Origin: CAYMJV01 sp964390545
GTDB taxonomy: Bacteria; Desulfobacterota; BSN033; UBA1163
Direction of reading: 5' to 3'
Assembly (NCBI GenBank): GCA_964390545.1
Contig: CAYMJV010000009.1
Location: 1-50,811, forward strand
Length of the DNA stretch: 50,811 nt
In this document: positions 19,581 to 27,029 of the stretch, one piece after another
Numbering within the stretch: the stretch's first letter is position 1
Layout: each line of letters starts with the position of its first letter
Made by a program: the position numbers and the translations under genes
The notes under the pieces: model-generated
The model's database searches: none
Seen by the model: only the letters and a program-made list of their open reading frames with translations
What the model was told of the DNA's origin: nothing

Positions 19581-21161
19581 ATGGCGACTTTAGATGTTCA
19601 TATTGGAGAGATCCTGGCGAGGAATGCGCGTTTGTATCCCAATGATGTAGCGCTTATTGAGAGAGTTCCTGCAGAAGGTAAAAGAAGAGAGATCACATGG
19701 AAGCAGTTTGATGAAGAGGCAAACCGATTCGCGAATGTTCTGCTCAAAAAAGGAATTAAGAAGGGTGATAAAGTCATTCATCTCATGATGAACTCCCTGG
19801 ATTGGTTGATTGCTTATTTCGGTATCGTCCGCACGGGGGCCTGGGCTGTTCCTCTCAATTTCCGTTTTACGGGCCCTGACATTCAATATTGTTGTGATGT
19901 GGCGGAACCTACATGTATGGTCTTCAGTGAAGAGTTCATCGATCGGGTCAATGGGATTAAAGACAATCTTCTTGTAAAACACTACATCTTCGTTGGAAAA
20001 GAGATCCCGAGTTATGGGGAGTCTTTTGAAAAACTATTAGAAAAATCTTCTTCGACCCCGCCTACCATTCCGATTGGTTACGATGATCCCTGTGGCCTCT
20101 ACTTTACTTCAGGCACCACCGGACAACCCAAGCCCATTCTGTTAACCCATAAAAACATGATCTGCGCTTGTATCACAGAAAATGCCCATCACCATCAGAC
20201 CAAAAAAGATAACTTCGTCCTCATTCCTCCCCTTTATCATACGGGATCAAAGATGCATTGGTTCGGGAGCCTCATCGTCGGCGGGAAAGCCACCATCTTG
20301 AAGGGCGTCCAACCTGAATGGGTGATCCAGGCCATCCACGAGGAGAAAGCAACCCTCATTTTTCTCCTCGTCCCGTGGGCTCAAGATATCCTCTTAAAGA
20401 TCGACAGTGGAGAGATTAAATTAAGAGATTACAAACTCGATCAGTGGAGACTCATGCACATCGGGGCTCAGCCGGTTCCTCCTTCCCTTGTCAAACATTG
20501 GAAGGAGTACTTTCCAAAGATGCAGTATGATACGAATTATGGCCTCAGTGAATCGACGGGTCCGGGTTGCATCCATCTTGGAATTGAAAATGAACACAAG
20601 GTTGGAGCCATCGGCCTTCCTGGATTCAATTGGGAAAGCCGCATTGTGGATGAGGAAGGAAAACCGGTCAAAAGGGGAGATGTAGGAGAACTGGTCGTTC
20701 GCGGCGATGGCGTGATGAGAGAATACTACAAGAACCCGGAGGCTACGGCCAAGGCACTTCGGAATGGGTGGTTATATACGGGAGACATGGCAAAGCAGGA
20801 CGAGGACGGTTTTATTTTCTTGGTCGACAGAAAGAAAGATCTTATCATCTGTGGGGGGGAGAATGTTTTCCCTGTAGAGGTTGAAGATTTCCTCCACACT
20901 CATTCTAGTGTCAGGGATGTAGCAGCCATCGGCCTCCCGGATGAGCGTCTGGGAGAGGTGGTGGCCGTCGTCATTTCGGTCGTTCCTGGGAAGACCTTCA
21001 CAGAAGAAGAGGTATTGAAATACTGCGAAAAATTACCAAAATATAAGAGACCCAAAAAAGTTTTCTTCGGTGATGTTCCGCGCAATCCAACAGGTAAGAT
21101 CGAGAAACCCAAGCTGAGGAAGCAATATATTGGGATGGAAGAAGCCTTCAAGATAAAATAA
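19581..21161 (+). CDS. AMP-forming acyl-CoA synthetase
   Basis: This is a third CoA ligase in the cluster, of the medium FadD/benzoate-CoA-ligase-like type. The ATG at 19581 (MATLDVHIGEILARNARLYP) follows gggggatttt and fits the family start; the reading frame stays open further upstream to 19467 without family similarity. This gives 526 residues. Motifs are YFTSGTTGQPKPILLTHKNM near residue 175, NYGLSESTGPG near residue 317, GWLYTGDMAKQDEDGFIFLV near residue 392, DRKKDLIICGGENVFPVEVE, and the C-terminal PRNPTGKIEKPKLR, which carries the catalytic lysine. Substrate is unknown. A terminator-like hairpin follows, ending the transporter/ligase block. Confidence 0.9.
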   Translation: MATLDVHIGEILARNARLYPNDVALIERVPAEGKRREITWKQFDEEANRFANVLLKKGIKKGDKVIHLMMNSLDWLIAYFGIVRTGAWAVPLNFRFTGPDIQYCCDVAEPTCMVFSEEFIDRVNGIKDNLLVKHYIFVGKEIPSYGESFEKLLEKSSSTPPTIPIGYDDPCGLYFTSGTTGQPKPILLTHKNMICACITENAHHHQTKKDNFVLIPPLYHTGSKMHWFGSLIVGGKATILKGVQPEWVIQAIHEEKATLIFLLVPWAQDILLKIDSGEIKLRDYKLDQWRLMHIGAQPVPPSLVKHWKEYFPKMQYDTNYGLSESTGPGCIHLGIENEHKVGAIGLPGFNWESRIVDEEGKPVKRGDVGELVVRGDGVMREYYKNPEATAKALRNGWLYTGDMAKQDEDGFIFLVDRKKDLIICGGENVFPVEVEDFLHTHSSVRDVAAIGLPDERLGEVVAVVISVVPGKTFTEEEVLKYCEKLPKYKRPKKVFFGDVPRNPTGKIEKPKLRKQYIGMEEAFKIK

Positions 21162-21200
21162 GGCCTGAGGCAGACCTCTTTTAGGGCCTTTTATATTTGA
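21160..21200 (+). terminator. Probable rho-independent terminator
   Basis: AAGGCC (21160-21165) pairs with GGCCTT (21185-21190) around an inner GAGG/CCTC stem and is followed by TTATATTT. It overlaps the stop codon of the acyl-CoA synthetase gene. Confidence 0.6.
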
Positions 21201-21230
21201 TAACTACAGCCCTAATTAGGCGTTGGTTCC

Positions 21231-21773
21231 CTAAGCGGAAAGCTTTCTTCCGGTTGAAAGGTAGTAATTGAGCTCAGCCTCCCACGCCCTCATGAATTCA
21301 CAGTAGTAATCCTCAGTAAAGCCCTCCACGGTTTCGTTACCCTTCGGGCCAAGACTTGTATAGGAATAGGTTACAACAGCACTGCAACCGCTGCCGCTCG
21401 GGCAAAGGCGGACGGTGAGTCTGCAGGCCGTGATACCGGGAGTGATCTTGACCATTTCAACCAACCAGTTCTCCGGCTCGTGGCGAGTCACGTACCAGAT
21501 CGCGTCCGTAGGGTCGCCCGGTGTCATGAAGACGCAATCCGGTTCGGCGATTCCCGAGAAGGAAAAGACGCATAGAGGCTGCCAACCAACAGCCCAATCA
21601 ATCTCTCGCACAGGACATAAGAGTGGGAATACCTTGTCTGGCGAAGCGACCAGGGTTTGGGTGTAACTTCTAGTAACGCGAATAGGTTTCAAAACGTTCA
21701 TGCCATCACGCTTAACATTCTTTTTAGATAACTGCAACAATTTTGAAACATTGTTACGCCGAGCGAAGAACAC
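21231..21773 (-). CDS. SRPBCC (START-like) superfamily protein
   Basis: Proteins of this fold have a deep hydrophobic cavity and act as lipid- or aromatic-binding proteins, cyclases or chaperones. The 180-residue product shows the usual pattern: a first strand with SYTQTLVASPDKVFPLLCPVREIDW, a central WYVTRHEPENWLVEMVKITPG, and an amphipathic C-terminal helix TEDYYCEFMRAWEAELNYYL. The GTG start at 21773 is chosen because AGAGGTG lies just upstream; an internal ATG at 21701 is possible but lacks a good ribosome binding site. It is the only minus-strand gene between 1 and 29 kb. Its role and ligand are unknown. The position between the ligases and the reductase set hints at aromatic metabolism, but that is only context. 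Confidence 0.7.
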   Translation of the reverse strand: MFFARRNNVSKLLQLSKKNVKRDGMNVLKPIRVTRSYTQTLVASPDKVFPLLCPVREIDWAVGWQPLCVFSFSGIAEPDCVFMTPGDPTDAIWYVTRHEPENWLVEMVKITPGITACRLTVRLCPSGSGCSAVVTYSYTSLGPKGNETVEGFTEDYYCEFMRAWEAELNYYLSTGRKLSA

Positions 21774-21955
21774 TACACCTCTTAGTTGAACATGTCAAAC
21801 AGAGATCCCAAAGGGTAGGGAAACTCAGTCGATTTGGCGACGGAGCGGTTAGGGTGGGGGTAAAATTATCTGTTTTCTAAGCAGGATAAATGGGTTATAA
21901 ATACTTGAGATCTTGGGGGTAGCTCATACACCAACTGGGTCCCTTTGGTGAAAAC

Positions 21956-22741
21956 ATGGTTCTTGTAGTGGGTATAGATATCGGTTCGGCCCAGTCAAAA
22001 GGAATCTGCCTCGGTGATCATGGCCCTCTGGGCTCTTTTGAGTGCGCCTCTGGAGGAGATTTCAAGCTTACAGCCCAAAGGATCAGAAAAGAATTACTTT
22101 CCCAGAATGGGATATCAACAGATGATATTTCTCGGGTGGTTGCTACCGGATATGGATCAAAAATGGTGACTTTCGCAGATGAAGTAAAACCAGATATCGT
22201 CTGCCATGGAAAGGGCGTTTCTTCTCTTCTTTCCTCTGTAAGAACCGTTATTGATGTAGGGGATCTTTACACGAGGGTCTTCCGTATGGATGGTCAAGGA
22301 AGTGTGCACAATTTCTTAATGAGTGGAAAGTGCGCCGGAGGCAGTGGAAGAATTCTGCAGGTCATTGCCAAGGTTCTCCAGGTCAAGGTGGAAGAGATTG
22401 GCGAGTTGTCTTTAAAATCAAAAAAGAGAGTTGAGTTTAACACTGGATGTGCCGTTTTTGCGGAGTCAGAGGCGATCTCCCGGCTCTCCCAAGAAGTCAC
22501 CAAAGAAGACCTTCTGGCTGGCATACACAGAGCTCTCGCAGCCCAGATCAACAGTTTGGCGGAGAGATTAGGTGTTGAACAGGATGTGGCCATGGTGGGT
22601 GGCGGGGCGAGAGATGTGGGTCTCGTCCAGGCCTTCAAGGAGATTACAGGTCATGATATTCTTGTCCCCCCAAGGCCACATATGACGGCTGCGTTGGGTG
22701 CAGCGATCATTGCCATGGAGAACTTAAGGAAATTAGATTGA
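21956..22741 (+). CDS. BadF/BcrA/HgdC-type activator ATPase (first copy)
   Basis: These ASKHA-fold, [4Fe-4S]-bridged dimeric ATPases inject a low-potential electron into 2-hydroxyacyl-CoA dehydratases or class I benzoyl-CoA reductases. The 261-residue product starts VLVVGIDIGSAQSKGI (phosphate-1 loop). It has the two cluster-binding cysteines C126 (GKCAGGSGR) and C165 (NTGCAVFAESE), and ends with VGGGARDVGL and the ALGAAIIAME helix. Residues 100-105 read DVGDLY, where the second copy at 26093 has DIGGQD, so the phosphate-2 motif is altered. Together the two copies could form a BcrA/BcrD- or BzdP/BzdQ-like heterodimer. That pairing is inferred from their flanking positions. Confidence 0.85.
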   Translation: MVLVVGIDIGSAQSKGICLGDHGPLGSFECASGGDFKLTAQRIRKELLSQNGISTDDISRVVATGYGSKMVTFADEVKPDIVCHGKGVSSLLSSVRTVIDVGDLYTRVFRMDGQGSVHNFLMSGKCAGGSGRILQVIAKVLQVKVEEIGELSLKSKKRVEFNTGCAVFAESEAISRLSQEVTKEDLLAGIHRALAAQINSLAERLGVEQDVAMVGGGARDVGLVQAFKEITGHDILVPPRPHMTAALGAAIIAMENLRKLD

Positions 22742-23125
22742 AACAAGAGACTTAATTCTGTATATTTCAATTGTCCCTCTCACCCCCCCAAAGAGACTGT
22801 ATCGTAACAACGCGAGGGGACAGGCAGGCAGCTTCAGAAGCTTTAGAATTGCGGTTATTTGGGAGGGTGTGGTCAAATGTCCTTGTCGTTAGAAATGACG
22901 AGCTAATGCTATAGAAGCGCATGAGTTTAGACGCTCAAAGGTTCCGCTCTAAAGCTCCCTCAGCCGCCTGCCTGTCCCCTAGGCATCCTGGATGCCGTCG
23001 AATGAGAAGTTTAGATTTTCTGTGTACTTTCAATTATGACACAGTCTTAATGGGGAGAGGGGAAGCCTGCCTGCCGGTAGGCAGGGGTGAGGGGTTCATG
23101 GTTTTTTTGAAGAAGGAGACGGGAA
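22742..23125. other. 384-base gap with palindromic repeat pieces
   Basis: No convincing gene was seen. The region contains a broken CCTGCC-type unit at about 22969-23000 (CCTGCCTGTCCCCTAGGCATCC). A better one lies at 23051-23096 (GGGGAGAGGGGAAGCCTGCC ... GGTAGGCAGGGGTGAGGGG). A ribosome binding site (gaaggagacgg) at the end serves the next gene. Confidence 0.5.
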
Positions 23126-24286
23126 ATGGATGACAGCAAGAGCAGCGTTTTTTCCACGGTAGAGAAGTATTACAAAGATTACGGACTCCGGGCGAAAGAG
23201 CTGAAAAGGGAAGGGAAAAAGTTGATTGGCTATATCTGTTCCTTGGTTCCTTTGGAAATCATTACTGCAGCCGGCTGCATCCCTTTCCGGGTGAGGGGAG
23301 ATATACAAGAGCCCATTACCAAGGGGGATACACTGCTTGAAACTATTGTCTGTCCCTATTACCGGAGTTGCTTCGACCTCTCAGTGAAACAAAAATATGA
23401 CTTTCTCTCTGGTATGGTTATCCCTCACGGCTGTGATAGCATGGTGCGAAGCTTCAGTGCCTGGAGTTATTCCCTGCCAGTTTCCTATTTTCATTTTGTC
23501 AACATTCCTACTGTCTGTGTTGAATCGTCCTTTGAATTCTTTAATGCGGAGTTGAATGACTTCAGGAAAAGTCTGGAGAGGCTTGTTGGAAAAGCGATCA
23601 CCAATGATGACCTGGCTAAAGCCATTCGCATCCATAACGAAAACAGAGATAAAGCAAGAGCCCTCTATGAATTCAGAAAGGCAGATCCACCTCTCATCTC
23701 TGGAACAGAATTGACAATGGTATTGACCGTCGGATCGAGTTTACCTATTCATGAAGCCAATACCTTGTTCGATCAGGTTTTAGCAGAGACCGGTCGAAGA
23801 AAGAGTTCTCCTCACAAGAAAGGCCCTCGTATATTTGTTGATGGGGCCTGTCTTGATAACATTGAGCTCATCAAACTCGTGGAAGAGATCGGTGGCAATG
23901 TCGTGGCCGACACCATTTGCAACGGAGCAAGGGATTACCTTCCGAAAACGGACGTCGGGGGAGATCCCATCGATGCATTGGCTCATCGGTATCTGGGAAA
24001 GGTCAATTGTCCTAAGACTTACAGGGAGAACAAGGCAGGTACCTTTGAGGGAGATATCGCATCTCGATTCGGTGATATCGGAACCTATGCCAAGGAATTC
24101 AAGGTAGATGGTGCCATTCTCTATGTTTACAAATATTGCGATCCTTTTGGTTTCGAGGTCCCTGCACGTAAGGCATACTATAAGTCCATCAACGTCCCCC
24201 TTCTTTATCTGGAGGATGTGTACTCAGCGGGTACGATTGGACAACTCAGAACTCGAATCCAGGCCTTTCTTGAGATGATTGGATAA
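23126..24286 (+). CDS. 2-hydroxyacyl-CoA dehydratase / benzoyl-CoA reductase subunit (BcrC/BzdN-like)
   Basis: Subunits of this family bind a [4Fe-4S] cluster and, with a partner subunit and an activator, use radical chemistry to dehydrate 2-hydroxyacyl-CoA or to dearomatise benzoyl-CoA. The 386-residue protein has the expected length. Visible signatures are LKREGKKLIGYICSLVPLEIITAAG near the start, the cysteine segments VCPYYRSC and VIPHGCDSMVR, the central FVDGACLDNIELIKLVEEIGG, and near the C-terminus VYKYCDPFGFEVPARKAYY followed by LYLEDVYSAGTIGQLRTRIQAF. Length and pairing with a 467-residue partner fit bzdN better than a generic dehydratase, but the two cannot be separated by eye. Confidence 0.85.
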   Translation: MDDSKSSVFSTVEKYYKDYGLRAKELKREGKKLIGYICSLVPLEIITAAGCIPFRVRGDIQEPITKGDTLLETIVCPYYRSCFDLSVKQKYDFLSGMVIPHGCDSMVRSFSAWSYSLPVSYFHFVNIPTVCVESSFEFFNAELNDFRKSLERLVGKAITNDDLAKAIRIHNENRDKARALYEFRKADPPLISGTELTMVLTVGSSLPIHEANTLFDQVLAETGRRKSSPHKKGPRIFVDGACLDNIELIKLVEEIGGNVVADTICNGARDYLPKTDVGGDPIDALAHRYLGKVNCPKTYRENKAGTFEGDIASRFGDIGTYAKEFKVDGAILYVYKYCDPFGFEVPARKAYYKSINVPLLYLEDVYSAGTIGQLRTRIQAFLEMIG

Positions 24287-24352
24287 CATGCGTCCCTTAG
24301 AAATGGAATTGTCCGTAAAATGACAACAAAGTGGTTCTTGATAGAGGCGATT

Positions 24353-24494
24353 TTAAATCCGAAGCACGAAATCCGAAATTCGAAACAATTTGAAATGACC
24401 AAATATCAAATGTTCGAAACGAAAAAAGTTTAAGACATTTTAATTTTGAAAATTCGGATTTGTTTCGGATTTCGATATTCGGATTTCGGATTTT
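24353..24494. repeat. A/T-rich inverted repeat (AAATCCGAA...TTCGGATTT)
   Basis: The left end AAATCCGAAGCACGAAATCC and the right end GGATTTCGATATTCGGATTT are inverted copies, with internal short copies of CGAAATTCG-like units. It fills the gap between the two reductase subunit genes and has no coding potential. Confidence 0.7.
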
Positions 24495-24550
24495 TCAACG
24501 GCTTTTTTGATTCAGGCTACACCAGGTTAGCAAAAGGGAGGTTTTAGAAA

Positions 24551-25954
24551 ATGGCTGAGGAACAAAAAGAAGCAAAACCGAAAAAGAGGATGACGGCAAC
24601 TCAGGCAGCTGCTTCTATCGGCCCCATGGTCAAGGAATTCATTACAGGTACCCTCCGGGCACGCGCGGAGGGGAAACAGAAAATAGCTTATACCTTCATT
24701 GTCTGCCATCATGAAGAGATCTTCCGGGCCATGGATGTGATCCCCGTTTGGACGGAAAATTTTGCCGGCATCTGTGGAGCAAAGAGAGACGCAGAGAGGT
24801 TTCTGCAGAGAGCGGAATCCCTCGGTCTTTCTCGTTCCTTGTGCACCTATGCCCTTTGTGGGATCGGGTTTGACCAGTGGAGAGAAGAATTGGGTCAGAT
24901 GCCTCCCGATGCTCCGTGGGGTGGACAGGCAAGGCCCGATTTCATGATATCTAGCGGACAAATTCTCTGTGACCCGAGATCGAAGTGGTATCAGGCCTCT
25001 CAGCAATTTATGCCAGATGTTCCCATCTACAATATAGACCTTCCCTATCCCCTGTTTCAGAGGGATCGAGATCACCGAGACGTTTGGGATTATTACCATA
25101 AATATATTGTCAAACAATTGCGCGGCCTGGTGGCCTTCATCGAAGGGCAGACCAAAAAGAAGATGGATTATGATCGCTTAAGAGAGTTAATTGATCTAAG
25201 CGATCGAACCTGGAATCTGATCGATGAAACGTATAAACTCCGACGGGCTGTGCCTTGCCCCATGGGGACCGGCGACGCGATGAACACTATGGTACCGATA
25301 AACTTTATGATGGCTACCCAGAAAGCCCATGATTTCTTCGTCGATCTGAAAAAGGAGTTGGAAGAAAAGATCGCCAAAGGAGAGGGAGAGGTCCAGGGAG
25401 AGAAGTACAGACTCATGTGGGGAGGCGGATTGCCTGCCTGGTATGCTCTGAACGATTTCAATTATTTCAACAGCAAGGGTGCTTCGTTTCCAGTTGAAAC
25501 AACCTATCGAATGGTCGCTCCCCTTAATGAGATGGATATTCCTGAAACCAAGGATCCGATTGAACACCTGGCATGGAGATGGCTTGGATTTTGGACCTTC
25601 TGGTATGATAAGGCCAAGAATCGATCGGGATCAGAGCCTGATGTGGAGCGCTTAATCAACTGGATCGAAGAATACAAGATCGATGGGGTGGTCATGCATG
25701 AAGCTTTTTCGTGTCGAACTTGGCACGTGGGTCTCATCTGGCAGTTACATCAACTGGCAAAAATCTATAAACCCATCCCTGTGTATGTGGTGGGGAAAGA
25801 AGGAAAGAAGGAAAAAGTTCATAGGGAACTTCCCTCTCTGATTCTGGAGAGCGACATCATCGACATCACCTCCTATTCTGAGGTCGATACAAGAAATAAG
25901 ATCGACGCCTTCATCGAAACCCTTGAATCCAATCGGGTAAACAGGGCAGCCTAA
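24551..25954 (+). CDS. 2-hydroxyacyl-CoA dehydratase / benzoyl-CoA reductase subunit (BcrB/BzdO-like)
   Basis: This is the larger partner of the 386-residue subunit. The 467-residue protein begins with a charged KPKKRMTATQAAASIGPMV segment. It carries the N-terminal cysteine regions FIVCHHEEIFRAMDVIPVW and FAGICGAKRD, then SSGQILCDPRSKWY, a central helical region, LMWGGGLPAWY, and the C-terminal EAFSCRTWHVGLIWQLHQLA typical of the family, where a conserved cysteine helps hold the cluster. A strong ribosome binding site (gggaggtttt) precedes the ATG. No electron-donor ferredoxin gene is visible in the window. Confidence 0.85.
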   Translation: MAEEQKEAKPKKRMTATQAAASIGPMVKEFITGTLRARAEGKQKIAYTFIVCHHEEIFRAMDVIPVWTENFAGICGAKRDAERFLQRAESLGLSRSLCTYALCGIGFDQWREELGQMPPDAPWGGQARPDFMISSGQILCDPRSKWYQASQQFMPDVPIYNIDLPYPLFQRDRDHRDVWDYYHKYIVKQLRGLVAFIEGQTKKKMDYDRLRELIDLSDRTWNLIDETYKLRRAVPCPMGTGDAMNTMVPINFMMATQKAHDFFVDLKKELEEKIAKGEGEVQGEKYRLMWGGGLPAWYALNDFNYFNSKGASFPVETTYRMVAPLNEMDIPETKDPIEHLAWRWLGFWTFWYDKAKNRSGSEPDVERLINWIEEYKIDGVVMHEAFSCRTWHVGLIWQLHQLAKIYKPIPVYVVGKEGKKEKVHRELPSLILESDIIDITSYSEVDTRNKIDAFIETLESNRVNRAA

Positions 25955-26002
25955 TAAGCCCAGAGAGGCGGAATTCCAAAGCTTCCGAATGCGGACAAAT
26001 GG

Positions 26003-26082
26003 AAGGTTGAGGTTAAGGTTTAGGTTGAGATTTAGAAATGAATTTTTTCTTTCCTGAACCTTAGCCTCAGCCTTAACCTTTG
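26003..26082. repeat. Inverted repeat (AAGGTTGAGG...CCTTAACCTT)
   Basis: AAGGTTGAGGTTAAGGTTTA at the left pairs imperfectly with CCTTAGCCTCAGCCTTAACCTT at the right around an A/T-rich loop. It lies in the 138-base gap between the reductase subunit and the second activator and ends just before that gene's ribosome binding site. Confidence 0.65.
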
Positions 26083-26092
26083 AGAGGTACTA

Positions 26093-26935
26093 TTGGCAGC
26101 CTATTTCGCAGGCATTGATGTTGGTTCTACGATGACAAAAGCGGTGATCCTGAACGGAGGAATCATTGCTTCCATTGTTGGACCAACAGGACCCGAACAT
26201 CGCCGCCTGGCCAATCAGGTCATGGACGAAGCGCTGAAGAAAGCGGACATTTCCTTCCAGTCGATCACTTATATTGTCTCCACAGGCTACGGTAGAATAA
26301 ACGTTCCCTTTGCCGACAGACAGTTTACGGAAATTACCTGTCATGCCAAAGGAATCGCGAGTCTTTTCCCTGAGGCCAAGACCATCATCGATATCGGAGG
26401 TCAGGATGTTAAGGGGATCAAGATAGATGGTTATGGAAAGATTATCGACTTTGCGATGAATGATAAGTGCGCAGCTGGTACAGGTAGATTTATCGAAGTG
26501 ATTGCTGATACCCTTGGAGTACCCCTCGACAAAGTCGGCACTCTCTCTCTTCAAAGTAAGAATCCTGCAAAGATAAGCAACATCTGTACCATATGGGCCC
26601 AACAGGAGGTAGCAGCCAGTTTGGCGGAAGGTGTACCCATTTTCGACTTACTTGCTGGGATCCATCAATCCCTTGCAGACAGGATCATCAGAATGGTGAA
26701 TCGGCTAAAAGTGGAAGAGGCAGTCATCGTAACGGGTGGAGGGGGTAAAAATAAAGGTCTGCTGAAAGCCTTTTCCGAACAATTGGGATATCAGATTCTG
26801 GTGCCCGAAGAGCCCTTGATCACCGGAGCTCTGGGTGCTGCCCTGCTGGGCAAGGAGATTGTAGAAAAGGCCCAAAAGAATAATACACCCCTCAAAACAA
26901 AAGAACGAATCCTTGAAGAGATCGAAATTCTGTAA
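26093..26935 (+). CDS. BadF/BcrA/HgdC-type activator ATPase (second copy)
   Basis: This is the canonical activator of the set, with the same role as the copy at 21956. The 280-residue product starts at a TTG behind tgagaggtac. It reads AAYFAGIDVGSTMTKAVI, with an intact phosphate-2 motif DIGGQDVKGI at residues 100-109. The cluster cysteines are C126 (DKCAAGTGRF) and C165 (NICTIWAQQE), the same spacing as in the first copy. The adenosine-binding VTGGGGKNKGL and the LGAALLGKEI helix end the domain. A C-terminal tail of about 20 residues (KAQKNNTPLKTKERILEEIE) is extra. Two activators flanking two catalytic subunits is the composition of class I benzoyl-CoA reductases. Confidence 0.88.
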   Translation: MAAYFAGIDVGSTMTKAVILNGGIIASIVGPTGPEHRRLANQVMDEALKKADISFQSITYIVSTGYGRINVPFADRQFTEITCHAKGIASLFPEAKTIIDIGGQDVKGIKIDGYGKIIDFAMNDKCAAGTGRFIEVIADTLGVPLDKVGTLSLQSKNPAKISNICTIWAQQEVAASLAEGVPIFDLLAGIHQSLADRIIRMVNRLKVEEAVIVTGGGGKNKGLLKAFSEQLGYQILVPEEPLITGALGAALLGKEIVEKAQKNNTPLKTKERILEEIEIL

Positions 26936-26962
26936 CATCGCAGGCCGCAACACGAGCCTTTT

Positions 26963-26998
26963 CCTCCCTTTGAAAAAGGGAGGTCGGGAGGGATTTTC
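26963..26998. repeat. Short palindromic repeat (CCTCCCTTT...AAAGGGAGG)
   Basis: CCTCCCTTTGAAAAAGGGAGG is a hairpin followed by TCGGGAGGGATTTTC. It marks the boundary between the catabolic block and the defence island. Confidence 0.65.
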
Positions 26999-27029
26999 AA
27001 GCCGCTAAGTTGGTATGGGGAGTGCATTT

